NCBI GenBank assembly: GCA_052244495.1
Contig: JBQPXH010000007.1
DNA from: Cereibacter_A sp052244495
Lineage (GTDB): Bacteria; Pseudomonadota; Alphaproteobacteria; Rhodobacterales; Rhodobacteraceae
Length of the DNA: 64,000 bases
Reading direction: 5' to 3' (one strand)
In this document: positions 34,732 to 43,950 of the stretch, piece by piece
Layout of the letters: each line of letters starts with the position of its first letter
Position numbering within the stretch: position 1 is the first letter of the stretch
Notes under the pieces: model-generated
The model's input: the letters and a program-made list of their open reading frames with translations, nothing else
What the model was told of the DNA's origin: nothing
Database searches by the model: none
Program-made: the position numbers and the translations under genes

Positions 34732-36912
34732 TCAGCCGGAACGATCCTCCGGCTGAGAGATCGACATGTCCATCTCGCAGCGCACGCCTTCGGCGAGGAA
34801 GTCGAGCCGCACCGTCCCCTCCACTTCCGCGGCGAGAACCTTCTCGATCATCCGCATGCCGAAGCCCGAACGCGAGGGCGGGGCGACGGGCGGCCCATCC
34901 TCCTCGGACCAGACGAGATGCAGCCGCTCGTCCGGGGTCACGTCCCAACGGATCACCACCCGCCCGTCAGGCGTGGAAAGCGCACCATATTTGGTCGCGT
35001 TGGTGCAAAGTTCGTGGAGCGCCATCGACAGCGGCACCGCGGACTTCGGCGGCAGCATCACGTCCGGCCCTTCCAGAACCGCCGCCCCTTCCCTTGCGCC
35101 GCCCCCGGCCACGGAGGTCTCGATGATGTGGCGCAGCGACGCCCGCGACCAGTTCTCGTGGTTCAGGCGTCCATAGGCCCCCGCGAGTGCGTGCAGCCGG
35201 CCATTGAAGGCGGCCCTCGCCGCATCGGCTTCGGGGATACCCCCGAACGTCTGGCGCGCCACGGCCTGAACGAGTGCCAGGATGTTCTTGACGCGATGCT
35301 CCATCTCTTCGCGGAGCAGCTGCTGGCGCTGCTGGGCAAGCTTCAGGTCGTGGATGTCGGTGCATGTGCCCATCCAGCGCAGGATGCGTCCGGCGCCGTC
35401 GCGCACGGGCACCCCGCGGCCGAGAACCCACCGGTACTGCCCGTCCCTGTGGCGGAGCCGGTATTCGATCTCGTAGGGCTCGCCGGTGCGGATCGCGTGC
35501 GTCCAGAGGCGGTCGATGGCCGGCTGGTCATCGGGATGGAAGAACGAGCGCCAGTCCTCGCCCCGCGCCGCGTCGGCTGTCGCGCCCGTCAGATCCGTCC
35601 ACTGCTGGTTCAGGAAGTCGAGGTAGCCGTCGGCTCGCGTGGACCAGACGACCTGCGGCATCGCCTCCGTGACGCCGCGGAACATGGCTTCGCTCTCGCG
35701 CAGCGCCTCCTGGCCCTGGCGGCTTTCCGTGACGTCCTTGAACACCAGCGCGAACCGGCCCGGAACGGAGAGCGGCGTGGCGAAGACGTTGAACCAGCGC
35801 CCCATTGCGTCGGACGGAAGCTCGAAGCGCAGCGTCTCGCGGCCAAGACCGACCCTTGCATAGGTGTCGATCCAGTGGCGCTCGAGCCCGGGCACGAGTT
35901 CGCGCGCCGTGCGCCCGACCGGATTGGAGAGCCCGGTCATCTGCTGGAACAGCGGATTGGCCTCGAGAAAGCGATAGTCGATCGGGCCTCCTGCCGGGTC
36001 CGTGATGATCTCGCAGGTGCAGAAGCCTTCGTCGATCGCCGCGAAGACGTCGCGATAGTGCTGCTCGCTCTGACGCAGCAGCGCCTCGGTCGCCTTTCGC
36101 GCCGAGACGTCATAGGCCACGCCGACGATGCGCTGCGGCTGCCCCGCGCCGTCCAGACGCGTGTCGCCCATCAGGCGCAACCACCGGCGGCCTCCGTCGA
36201 CAAGCACGATCCGCACCTCGACCTGCATCGGCTCGCCGCGGAGGGCGGCGGCCTCGGCGGCCTTCAGGTGCGGCAGGTCCTCGGCATCAACGTAGCTCTC
36301 GAAGAGCGCGGCAGGAATCTCGCGCGGCAGGTCCGCGACGCCGAAGAGCCGCGCCACGTCGCCTCCCACCAGAACGACCCTCCGCTTGAGATCGAGCTGC
36401 CAGACGGTCATCCTGCCCGCCTCGAGTGCGACCCTGAGGAGCGCATCCTGCTCGTCGCGGGCTGCCAGCTCGGACGGAAGCGGGACATGCGCGCCGCGCG
36501 GCCGCTCGGCGCCCGCGTCGCTGAAGCTGTCGGTGAGGTCGATGTCGATGCCGTCCAGGCTGAGGGGCTCGCCATCCTTGCCGCGAACGAGCCGCCCCCG
36601 GCTGAGGATGTGGCGGACGGCGCCGCCGGGATGCACGATCCGGTAGGTCTGGCTATAGGTCTCGGCGCAGCGCGCGACGGTCTCGCTCACCGAGGCCATG
36701 ACCCGGTGACGGTCATCGGGGTGGATCATCTGGAAGAAGGCCAGCATTTCCGGAACGGGCTCGGACGGCGCGAGAGCATGGATCGTGCGCTGGACGGGGC
36801 ACCACATCATCGTCTGGCTGCGCAGTTCCCACCGCCAGCGGCCGATCCCGAGCCGGGCGTCGCAGATGTCCGGATGACAGTCTTCAGCGGTGCCTTCGGC
36901 CATCGTCTCCAT
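34732..36912 (-). CDS. HWE-family histidine kinase with multiple PAS/PAC domains
   Basis: A 726-residue soluble sensor kinase without TM helices. It has four PAS-type domains (about residues 10-130, 165-290, 290-415 and 420-540), several with PAC motifs (YEIEYRLRHRDGQYRWVLGRG). The kinase part has the HWE/HisKA_2 H-box EMEHRVKNILALVQAVARQT, with the phospho-accepting His near 538, followed by N-box LCTNATKYGALS and GFGMRMIEKV. The ATG at 36912 has AAGGGG upstream; longer versions lack features. It is divergent from the CHASE4/GGDEF/EAL gene. Confidence 0.9.
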   Translation of the reverse strand: METMAEGTAEDCHPDICDARLGIGRWRWELRSQTMMWCPVQRTIHALAPSEPVPEMLAFFQMIHPDDRHRVMASVSETVARCAETYSQTYRIVHPGGAVRHILSRGRLVRGKDGEPLSLDGIDIDLTDSFSDAGAERPRGAHVPLPSELAARDEQDALLRVALEAGRMTVWQLDLKRRVVLVGGDVARLFGVADLPREIPAALFESYVDAEDLPHLKAAEAAALRGEPMQVEVRIVLVDGGRRWLRLMGDTRLDGAGQPQRIVGVAYDVSARKATEALLRQSEQHYRDVFAAIDEGFCTCEIITDPAGGPIDYRFLEANPLFQQMTGLSNPVGRTARELVPGLERHWIDTYARVGLGRETLRFELPSDAMGRWFNVFATPLSVPGRFALVFKDVTESRQGQEALRESEAMFRGVTEAMPQVVWSTRADGYLDFLNQQWTDLTGATADAARGEDWRSFFHPDDQPAIDRLWTHAIRTGEPYEIEYRLRHRDGQYRWVLGRGVPVRDGAGRILRWMGTCTDIHDLKLAQQRQQLLREEMEHRVKNILALVQAVARQTFGGIPEADAARAAFNGRLHALAGAYGRLNHENWSRASLRHIIETSVAGGGAREGAAVLEGPDVMLPPKSAVPLSMALHELCTNATKYGALSTPDGRVVIRWDVTPDERLHLVWSEEDGPPVAPPSRSGFGMRMIEKVLAAEVEGTVRLDFLAEGVRCEMDMSISQPEDRSG

Positions 36913-37448
36913 CCTCGCCCGGCCCCTTCTGCGCCGGGCGGCAATGCGCTGGCAATCAGTCCCCCAATATGATCCGGCTCGACAAATTCGCAACCGGAAG
37001 GCCTCATCTTTCGCATGCCGGACCCGCCGGCGGAGCACGGCGCGGACGTTCGGGCGGCAGCGAGCCGCCTATGCCCGCCGGCATCACGACGTCGTGATGC
37101 CGGCACGCCGCAGGCGATCCCCGCAATCCGCGCGCGGCGCCGCGGCAAACTGCAGACCGTTCGGTCAGGTGCGGAGCCCAAGTCACGCGGCCTCCGACAG
37201 TGGTGCGAGGTCCGCCAATGACATCAGCAGCACCTTGAAGCCGACTGAACAGTTGTAAAATCTTTTGGATGTGTGACGCGCACGTTCTTGAGATATTCGG
37301 CCGAATCGCGGAAGAGGATTGACGTCTTCCGTTTGGATGGGCCTGTTTTGCCTTTCGCCGACCGTGCCATTCGCCAGGGGCGAAGTGCAACGGCATCAGG
37401 CTGAGGACGTCAGGCGCGGGTCTGACCGGTAGCCGCGAAAGGGTGAGG
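36913..37448. other. Intergenic region between divergent kinase and c-di-GMP genes
   Basis: No protein gene is evident. The main feature is a 28-bp perfect palindrome at 37077-37104, listed separately. A short AT-richer patch at 37245-37275 (AACAGTTGTAAAATCTTTTGGATG) is a plausible promoter zone for the plus-strand gene. Confidence 0.6.
37077..37104. repeat. 28-bp perfect palindrome between divergent signalling genes
   Basis: The half-site GCCGGCATCACGAC is followed immediately by its exact reverse complement, with no spacer. It lies 165 bp upstream of the kinase start and 345 bp upstream of the GGDEF/EAL start. No T tract follows, so it is not a terminator; a protein-binding site or cruciform is more likely. 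Confidence 0.75.
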
Positions 37449-39650
37449 ATGGACAAGTCCCGCGGATCCGTTTCGTTTTCGGCAAAGCTCGTCGCGGCGA
37501 TCCTTCTGTGCTGCCTGATCGCAACGGCCTCGGTGGTCTTCCTCGGCTTCACGGCCATCCGCGCCGTGGATGAGGATTCCGAGGCGCGACAACTCCGCTA
37601 TGCCGCCCGTGCGCTCGAGGAAGAGGCGAGCGACATCGTCGAGCAGCAGCAGATCTCGACCATCTGGGACGACTCGGTTCTGAACGTGCGCGCCGGCAAT
37701 CAGAACTGGATGGCAAGCAATCTTGGCGCGTGGATGCACGAGCAGTATGGCCATGACGAGACCTACGTCGTGGATCCGGACAACCAGCCGACGCATGTCG
37801 TGCGCGAGGGGGTGACCGGGAGACCCGAGCCGAGGATGCCCCTGCCCCGTCCGGTCGAAGAACTCGTGGCCGAGATGCGGGCGGAGATGCGGACCGCGAC
37901 CACTGATCCTGCCAACTCCACGCCGGATATCGAAGAGCTCTCCATCGCCCGTTTCGTCCTGCTGCACGGCAGGCCCGCCCTCGTGAGCGCCGTTCCCATC
38001 GTTCCCGATACGGACGCGATCACCCAGGCTGCCGGAACGGAGTATCTGCATGTCGCGATACAGTTCGCGGATGTCGACATGGCCGCGCGCCTCGCCGAGA
38101 CCTATGAGTTCGACAGCGCCGCCTTCGCGCTCGAACCGGGCCCGGACGATCGCCTGTCGGTTCCCGTGCGCGACGAGGCCGGGAAGCCGATCGCGTGGTT
38201 CGTCTGGCGGGCCGACTGGCCCGGTCACCGGATCGTGGAACAGATGTTGCCCGTGGTCAGCCTCTTCGCGCTCTTCGGCGCGACGCTTCTTACCTGGTTG
38301 CTGCGCAGCCTCTGGTCATCCTCGCGGCGGCTTCACGAGAGCGAGGAAGAAGCCCGCCACCTCGCGCTGCACGACCAGCTTACCGGAATTCCCAACCGCA
38401 CGCTGTTCGAGGACCGGCTGCGCCAGGCGCTCATGACCGAGAAGCGGGGAGGTCCGCCGGTAGCCTTGCTCTGCCTCGACCTGGACCGCTTCAAGACGGT
38501 CAACGACACGATGGGCCATTCCGCCGGCGACGAACTGATCCGGCAGATCGCGGCGCGACTTCGTTCGCACGTGCGCGAGACGGATACCATCGCGCGGCTC
38601 GGCGGCGACGAGTTCGCGGTGATCCTTATCGGGATGGGCGGCGACGAGGCGCTGGCGCGCTATTGCAGCGGACTTGTGCACCTGCTGTCCGCGCCCTGCG
38701 ACCTGACGACCGGTCAGGTGCAGGTCAGCGCAAGCATCGGTGCGGCAAGGGCCGCCGCGCACGAGGGCGGGATGGAGGCGCTCATGCGCAGCGCCGACGC
38801 CGCGCTCTACCGGGCGAAGGCCGATGGGCGCAACCGCTTCTGCATCGCGACGCCCGAGCTTGACGACATGTTCCGCCGCCGCCACGATCTCGAGCGCGAC
38901 CTTCGCACCGCCATCGCCGACGGCGGCCAGTTCCACGTGCTCTACCAGCCGATCTTCGATGCCGATAACCGGCTGGTCGCTGCCGAGGCCCTTGTACGGT
39001 GGAATCATCCGACGAATGGCTTGATGATGCCGGACAGCTTCATCGGCATCGCCGAAGAGACCGGACTGATCGATCCCATCGGCCGATACGTGCTCGAACA
39101 GGCCTGCATCCTCGCAACCACCTCGGGCCTCGCGAAGATCTCGGTGAACGTCTCTCCGATCCAGCTCCGGCGCGAGGGTTTCGCGAGCGACGTGCTGTCC
39201 ATCCTCGCCGCGCACGGCCTGCCGGGTCATCGCCTCGAACTGGAGATCACTGAGAAGTTCACGCTCGACGCCGAACCAACGACCCGCCAGAATCTCGAGC
39301 AGATCCGCTCCGCCGGCATTTCCATCGCGCTCGACGACTTCGCCACGGGACAGTCGCTCCTCCGCTACGTCCGGGATTACCAGATCGACACGATCAAGAT
39401 CGACCGGTCCTTCGTCTGCCGCCTTGGCAGCGGCGACGGAACCGACCAGATCGTGCGCGCGATCGTCGATCTCGGCCGTGCGATGGGGATCAAGGTGACC
39501 GCCGAGGGCGTGGAGCGTCAGGCCGAACGCGATGTGCTGCTCGGGATGGGATGCAAGGCCTTTCAGGGCTTTCTCCTTGGCAAGCCGATGGATCCGCTGC
39601 GGCTCGCGGCGCTCAGCGCCCGGACATCCTCCGGCCAGAAGACCGCCTGA
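37449..39650 (+). CDS. CHASE4-GGDEF-EAL membrane c-di-GMP protein
   Basis: A 733-residue protein. TM1 is at about 14-38, then a periplasmic CHASE4 sensor (WDDSV near residue 74, DNQPTHVVREG), TM2 at about 250-275, a GGDEF domain with RLGGDEFAVI near 385, and an EAL domain with AAEALVRW near 511, LEITEKFTL and ALDDFATGQSLLRY. Both motifs are intact, so the protein could make or degrade c-di-GMP. The ATG at 37449 is 6 bp after an in-frame GTG; either could be used, after GAAAGGG. Confidence 0.92.
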   Translation: MDKSRGSVSFSAKLVAAILLCCLIATASVVFLGFTAIRAVDEDSEARQLRYAARALEEEASDIVEQQQISTIWDDSVLNVRAGNQNWMASNLGAWMHEQYGHDETYVVDPDNQPTHVVREGVTGRPEPRMPLPRPVEELVAEMRAEMRTATTDPANSTPDIEELSIARFVLLHGRPALVSAVPIVPDTDAITQAAGTEYLHVAIQFADVDMAARLAETYEFDSAAFALEPGPDDRLSVPVRDEAGKPIAWFVWRADWPGHRIVEQMLPVVSLFALFGATLLTWLLRSLWSSSRRLHESEEEARHLALHDQLTGIPNRTLFEDRLRQALMTEKRGGPPVALLCLDLDRFKTVNDTMGHSAGDELIRQIAARLRSHVRETDTIARLGGDEFAVILIGMGGDEALARYCSGLVHLLSAPCDLTTGQVQVSASIGAARAAAHEGGMEALMRSADAALYRAKADGRNRFCIATPELDDMFRRRHDLERDLRTAIADGGQFHVLYQPIFDADNRLVAAEALVRWNHPTNGLMMPDSFIGIAEETGLIDPIGRYVLEQACILATTSGLAKISVNVSPIQLRREGFASDVLSILAAHGLPGHRLELEITEKFTLDAEPTTRQNLEQIRSAGISIALDDFATGQSLLRYVRDYQIDTIKIDRSFVCRLGSGDGTDQIVRAIVDLGRAMGIKVTAEGVERQAERDVLLGMGCKAFQGFLLGKPMDPLRLAALSARTSSGQKTA

Positions 39651-39809
39651 TCCTCCAGGCAGGAACCGCCACCCTCCGTCATCGTTGCTCCTGCGGCGCG
39701 TCATCAACGGCGCGGCAGGAGGCTGGATGACGCAATACATGAACCGGGCTGACCGCTCGCGGCCGCTCCCCGGGCGCGAAGAACGGCCGAAGCTCCGGAC
39801 CATTTCGTG

Positions 39810-40322
39810 ATGATGGACCTGCTCGACCCGGTCGTCCCGCACGTCAAGGCCCTTCACATCGCGATGCTCGTCATCTGGTGCAGCGGGCTCTTCGCCCTGC
39901 CGCTCATGCTGAGCCGACACGACGAGGCTGTCGGCCAGGCGGACTACGCCCGCATTCGCCGCGCCACCCACTACGGCTATACGCTGGTTGTGACCCCCGC
40001 GGCGGTTCTGGCCATCGTCTCCGGCACGCTGCTGATCTTCCTGCGCGAGGTCTTCGCCCCCTGGATGTTCGCCAAGCTCGTCTTCGTGGCGCTTCTCGTC
40101 GCCTTCCACGCCTGGGTCGGCCACACGCTCGTCACCGTCGCCGAGACGGAGGGGACGCATCACCCCCCGCCCGCGCGGGGGCCGCTGCTCCTGCTGCTGG
40201 TGCCGATGCTCGGGATCCTCGTGCTCGTGCTCTCGAAGCCCGACCTCGGGTCGCTGCCGTTGCCCGGCTGGCTCGAGGAGCCGCTGGACATTCAGCTCCC
40301 CTTCGACGTCCCCAGCCGATAA
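39810..40322 (+). CDS. CopD/HemJ-like membrane protein
   Basis: A 170-residue protein with four TM helices. The start PHVKALHIAMLVIWCSGLFALPLML has the His in the first helix and the pattern of CopD/HemJ-like proteins, then HYGYTLVVTPAAVLAIVSGTLLIF and WMFAKLVFVALLVAFHAWVGHTL with further His residues that could bind heme or copper. It may help assemble or protect the oxidase encoded next to it. The start could be ATG at 39810 or 39813. Its 3' end overlaps the converging DUF2231 gene by 31 bp. Confidence 0.75.
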   Translation: MMDLLDPVVPHVKALHIAMLVIWCSGLFALPLMLSRHDEAVGQADYARIRRATHYGYTLVVTPAAVLAIVSGTLLIFLREVFAPWMFAKLVFVALLVAFHAWVGHTLVTVAETEGTHHPPPARGPLLLLLVPMLGILVLVLSKPDLGSLPLPGWLEEPLDIQLPFDVPSR

Positions 40323-40807
40323 TCGAACACGAGCTTGCCGCCATGCCAGCCCGCCGCCGAGACCATGATCACGCCGAAGCCCGAGAGCAGGATGCCGTAG
40401 GGCAGCACCACCTCCTCGTAGCCGAGGAGCCGGTAGCCCCAGTTGGCGCCCAGCACGGACAACAGGGCCACGGCGATCACGAAGTGGGTCCAGGCCGCCG
40501 CGCGAGCGCGGATGCCCGGCACCATCAGAAGCTCGGTCGTCCCCGTCACCCCCGCCGCGAGCCCGAAGAGGAAGGCGGTGCCGGCCGCCCAGAGCGCCGC
40601 ACGCGCCCAGAATCCGTCGCCCGACAGCCAGTAGAGCAGGTCCGCCCCGAAGGTGCAGAAGGTGAGTGCCACCGGGAAGGCCACCGTCATCGCATGGGCC
40701 GGATGGCCCCAGATCGCGATCCGGCTCTCGGTCTGCTCGAAGGTCGGGCTCGAGCTGATCGGGTCGATCAGCGTCTCGTCCTGCGTCTGCACCTGCTTCT
40801 CCGGCAT
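40292..40807 (-). CDS. DUF2231 family membrane protein
   Basis: A 171-residue protein with four TM helices and a polar N-terminus. The family motif is seen in IWGHPAHAMTVAFPVALTFCTFGADLLYW near residue 33 and GVTGTTELLMVPGIRARAAAWTHFVIAVALL near 85, with conserved His in HPAHA and WTHF. DUF2231 proteins are often found near respiratory complexes and cytochromes. It is divergent from the oxidase subunit II gene with almost no space between the two starts. Confidence 0.88.
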   Translation of the reverse strand: MPEKQVQTQDETLIDPISSSPTFEQTESRIAIWGHPAHAMTVAFPVALTFCTFGADLLYWLSGDGFWARAALWAAGTAFLFGLAAGVTGTTELLMVPGIRARAAAWTHFVIAVALLSVLGANWGYRLLGYEEVVLPYGILLSGFGVIMVSAAGWHGGKLVFDYRLGTSKGS

Positions 40808-40816
40808 CCGTCCCTC

Positions 40817-41476
40817 CTGCGCTGGCTGCTTCCCTCAACGCCAATCCTGCTCTCGGGTTGCGCGGAAGATCTCTCGGCGATCCATCCGGCCGGCCCCGCG
40901 GCCGAGGCGATCGCGGCGCTCTGGTGGGTCATGCTCGCGGGCGCCACCCTCATCTTCCTTCTCGTGGCCGTCCTTCTGGCGCTTGCCATGCGAAAGCGGC
41001 CCGGAGGCGGAGGCGAGCGCCTCTGGCTGCAGGGCATGGGGCTCGGCTTCCCGCTTGTGGTGCTGGCGGCGCTGCTGGCCTATGGCCTTGCAGTGGGCGA
41101 GAGCCTCCTGCCGCGTGACCACCCCGGACGGGTGACGGTCAGCGCCGAGGCCCGGCAATGGGAATGGCGGTTCGGCCATGCCGACCTCCCCGGCCTCGTC
41201 ACGCGCGACATCCTCCATATTCCGGCCGGGCGGCCGGTCGATGTCGAGATCACCAGCGCCGACGTGATCCACAGCTTCTGGGTGCCGCGACTGGCCGGCA
41301 AGATGGACGCCATCCCCGGACATGTGAACGTCCTGCGCATCGAGGCGCACCGCCCCGGAGACTATGCCGGCGTCAGCGCCGAATACAGCGGTCCCGGCTA
41401 CCGCTCCCACGGATTCACCGTCCGAGCGCTCGATGCCGCCGGATGGAAAGCCTTTGTCGAGGAAGGAGCTCCATGA
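40817..41476 (+). CDS. Heme-copper oxidase subunit II lacking CuA (quinol-oxidase type), lipoprotein
   Basis: About 219 residues. The N-terminus is a short lipoprotein signal ending LLSGC; two TM helices follow, then a cupredoxin domain with TSADVIHSFWVPRLAGKMDAIPGHVN. At the place where cytochrome c oxidases have the CuA ligands (CxxxC...H...M) the sequence is GVSAEYSGPGYRSHGF: no cysteines. This pattern matches CyoA/QoxA quinol oxidases. There is no ATG, GTG or TTG in frame near the signal; CTG at 40817 is the best guess, so the start is uncertain. It overlaps the next gene as ATGA. Confidence 0.85.
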   Translation: MRWLLPSTPILLSGCAEDLSAIHPAGPAAEAIAALWWVMLAGATLIFLLVAVLLALAMRKRPGGGGERLWLQGMGLGFPLVVLAALLAYGLAVGESLLPRDHPGRVTVSAEARQWEWRFGHADLPGLVTRDILHIPAGRPVDVEITSADVIHSFWVPRLAGKMDAIPGHVNVLRIEAHRPGDYAGVSAEYSGPGYRSHGFTVRALDAAGWKAFVEEGAP

Positions 41477-43950
41477 CCGCGCTGCGCCGACACCGCATCC
41501 TCTCGCGGATCTGGGCCTCCGAGCCCGGCTGGCGCGGCTGGTTCACCACCGTGAACCACACCGATCTCGGCCGGATGTTCCTTGGCGCCTCGGTCGTCTT
41601 CTTCCTGATCGGCGGCCTTCTTGCCATGCTGATCCGCGCGCAGCTCGCCAGCCCGCGCTCGGCCTTCGTCGGCGCCGAGACCTATGCGCAGCTCTTCACG
41701 ATGCACGGGACCATCATGATGTTCCTGTTCGCCATCCCGATGTTCGAGGGGCTGACGCTCTACCTCCTGCCGAAGATGCTGGGCTCGCGTGACCTCGCCT
41801 ACCCGCGGCTCTCGGCCTACGGCTTCTGGTGCTACGCCCTCGGCGGGTCGATGCTGATCTTCGCGCTGCTGGCGGGCATTGCGCCGGACAGCGGCTGGTT
41901 CATGTATCCGCCACTCGCCTCCACCCTCGGCTCGCCGGGGATCAACGCGGATTTCTGGCTGCTCGGCATCACCTTCGTCGAGATCTCGGCCATCGCGGCC
42001 GCGGTCGAGATCGTGGTGACGGTGCTGCGCTTCCGCGCGCCCGGCATGTCGCTCGACCGGATGCCGATCTACGCCTGGTATGCGCTGGTCACGGCCACGA
42101 TGATCCTCACGGGCTTTCCGCCGCTGATCCTCGGTTCGATCCTTCTGGAACTCGAGCGCGCCTTCGGCCTGCCCTTCTTCCAGGTGGCCGAGGGCGGTGA
42201 CAGCCTGCTCTGGCAGCATCTCTTCTGGCTCTTCGGCCACCCCGAGGTCTACATCATCTTCCTGCCCGCGGCCGGGGCCATCTCGACCATCCTGCCGGTG
42301 ATGGCCCGCACGGAGCTTCTGGGCTACCGCTGGGTGGTGGCGGCGGCGATCTCGCTTGCGGTGCTGAGCTTCGGGCTCTGGGTCCACCACATGTTCACCA
42401 CCGGCATCCCGCACATGGGGCTCGCGCTCTTCTCGGCGGCCTCGACGCTGGTCGCGGTGCCGACGGCGGTGCAGATCTTCGCCTGGATCGGCACGCTCTG
42501 GCGCGGCACGCCCGAGCTGCGGCTGCCGATGATGTGGATCCTCGCCTTCTTCGCGACCTTCGTGATCGGCGGGTTGACCGGGGTCATGGTCGCGGTGGTG
42601 CCCTTCGACTGGCAGGTGCACGACACGCATTTCATCGTGGCCCACCTGCATTACGTCCTCGTCGGCGGCTTCGTCTTTCCGATGCTGGCCGCGCTCTACT
42701 ACTGGCTGCCGCATGTCACCGGGCGGAAGCGCTTCTTCCAGGTGGGTGACGCGGCCTTCTGGCTCATCACGCTGGGTTTCCACGCGACGTTCCTCGCGGT
42801 CCACTGGCTGGGCCTGCTCGGCCAGCGGCGGCGGACCGAGACCTACGATCCCGGCCAGGGATGGGAGGCCATCAACCTCGTCTCGTCGATCGGCGGCTTC
42901 GTCATGGCGTTCGGCTTCGGGCTGGTCATCCTCGACGTCGCGATGAACACCTTCGTGGCGGTGCGGGGCGGCCGCAATCCGTGGCGCGCGGGGACCCTCG
43001 AATGGGCCATGCCCACGCCGGCGCCGGCCTACAACTTCGCGAGCCTGCCCGAGGTGACGGGCCGCAACCCGCTGCACGACGACCCGCACATCGGCGTCCG
43101 GATCGCGCGGGGCGAGTTCTACCTCGGCGAGCCGCGTGCCCAGCGGCGCGAGACGCTGATGGTCGAGCCGGCGAGCGGCCGGCCCGCGGCTCTCGTGGTC
43201 TATCCGGGCAACAGCGCCCTGCCCTTCCAGCTCGCGCTCGTCACCGGGCTCTTCTTCCTCGGCATGCTCCTCAAGACCTACTGGCTGGTGCCGCTTGCGC
43301 TGGCGGGCGTCGCGGCGCTGGCCTGCCGCTGGGTCTGGAGCCTCGGGACAGACCGGGACGAGGGGCTTCTGCCGGTGGGTCGGGGCGAGAGCCTGCCGCG
43401 GGAGGTGCCCGATACGCCGGGATGGTGGGGATCGCTCTTCCTGCTTCTCGCCGACGCGACGCTCTTCGGCTCGCTCATGTTCGGCTATGCCTTCCTCTGG
43501 ACCGTAGCGCCGAACTGGCCGCCGCCGGAGTGGCTGCAACCCTCGGCGCTGCAGGGCGGGCTTCTGCTGGCCGGCGCGGCCCTGGCGCCGATCCTCGTCC
43601 GTCTTGCCGCCCGTTCGCTCGGGCGCGGGGGATCTCCGCTGGTGGCATTGGCGGGAACCGCGCTCGCCCTCGCGTCGCTTGCGGGGGCGGCGGCGCTCCT
43701 CCTCTCCGCCCTGCCCGAGCCGCAGCGCCACGCCTATGACGCGACGGTCTGGGTGATCGGCGGCTATGTCCTCTTCCACGCCCTCCTCGGCTGCGGCATG
43801 GCCCTGTTCACCATGGCGCAGCAGGCCCGCGGGCAGCTTTCGGCCCGCCGGATCGCGCCGCTGCGCATCCTGCGGCTCTGGACGGACTGGGCCGCCCTGT
43901 CGGGTCTCGTCGGCGTGGCCGCGGCCCTGCTGCCGGGTCTTCTGGCATGA
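41473..43950 (+). CDS. Heme-copper oxidase fused subunit I-III
   Basis: An 825-residue fusion. Residues ~1-560 are subunit I with heme ligands His78 and His393, heme a3/o3 ligand His391, and CuB ligands His256, His305 and His306; Tyr260 and Glu258 of HPEVY are present. The D-channel Asp is retained (Asp107) but the Asn that follows seven residues later in A1 oxidases is Ser114. The K-channel Lys is replaced by Gln334 (VPTAVQIF). Residues ~600-825 are subunit III (DTPGWWGSLFLLLADATLFGSLMFGYAFLW). It pairs with a CuA-less subunit II, so it is probably a quinol oxidase, although the E. coli-type quinol residues Arg71, Asp75 and His98 have no obvious counterparts. Confidence 0.9.
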   Translation: MTALRRHRILSRIWASEPGWRGWFTTVNHTDLGRMFLGASVVFFLIGGLLAMLIRAQLASPRSAFVGAETYAQLFTMHGTIMMFLFAIPMFEGLTLYLLPKMLGSRDLAYPRLSAYGFWCYALGGSMLIFALLAGIAPDSGWFMYPPLASTLGSPGINADFWLLGITFVEISAIAAAVEIVVTVLRFRAPGMSLDRMPIYAWYALVTATMILTGFPPLILGSILLELERAFGLPFFQVAEGGDSLLWQHLFWLFGHPEVYIIFLPAAGAISTILPVMARTELLGYRWVVAAAISLAVLSFGLWVHHMFTTGIPHMGLALFSAASTLVAVPTAVQIFAWIGTLWRGTPELRLPMMWILAFFATFVIGGLTGVMVAVVPFDWQVHDTHFIVAHLHYVLVGGFVFPMLAALYYWLPHVTGRKRFFQVGDAAFWLITLGFHATFLAVHWLGLLGQRRRTETYDPGQGWEAINLVSSIGGFVMAFGFGLVILDVAMNTFVAVRGGRNPWRAGTLEWAMPTPAPAYNFASLPEVTGRNPLHDDPHIGVRIARGEFYLGEPRAQRRETLMVEPASGRPAALVVYPGNSALPFQLALVTGLFFLGMLLKTYWLVPLALAGVAALACRWVWSLGTDRDEGLLPVGRGESLPREVPDTPGWWGSLFLLLADATLFGSLMFGYAFLWTVAPNWPPPEWLQPSALQGGLLLAGAALAPILVRLAARSLGRGGSPLVALAGTALALASLAGAAALLLSALPEPQRHAYDATVWVIGGYVLFHALLGCGMALFTMAQQARGQLSARRIAPLRILRLWTDWAALSGLVGVAAALLPGLLA

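Noticed and set aside
41398..43779. A 793-codon minus-strand ORF opposite the oxidase subunit I-III gene
   Set aside because: Arg/Glu/His-rich shadow; the plus strand encodes a clear heme-copper oxidase.
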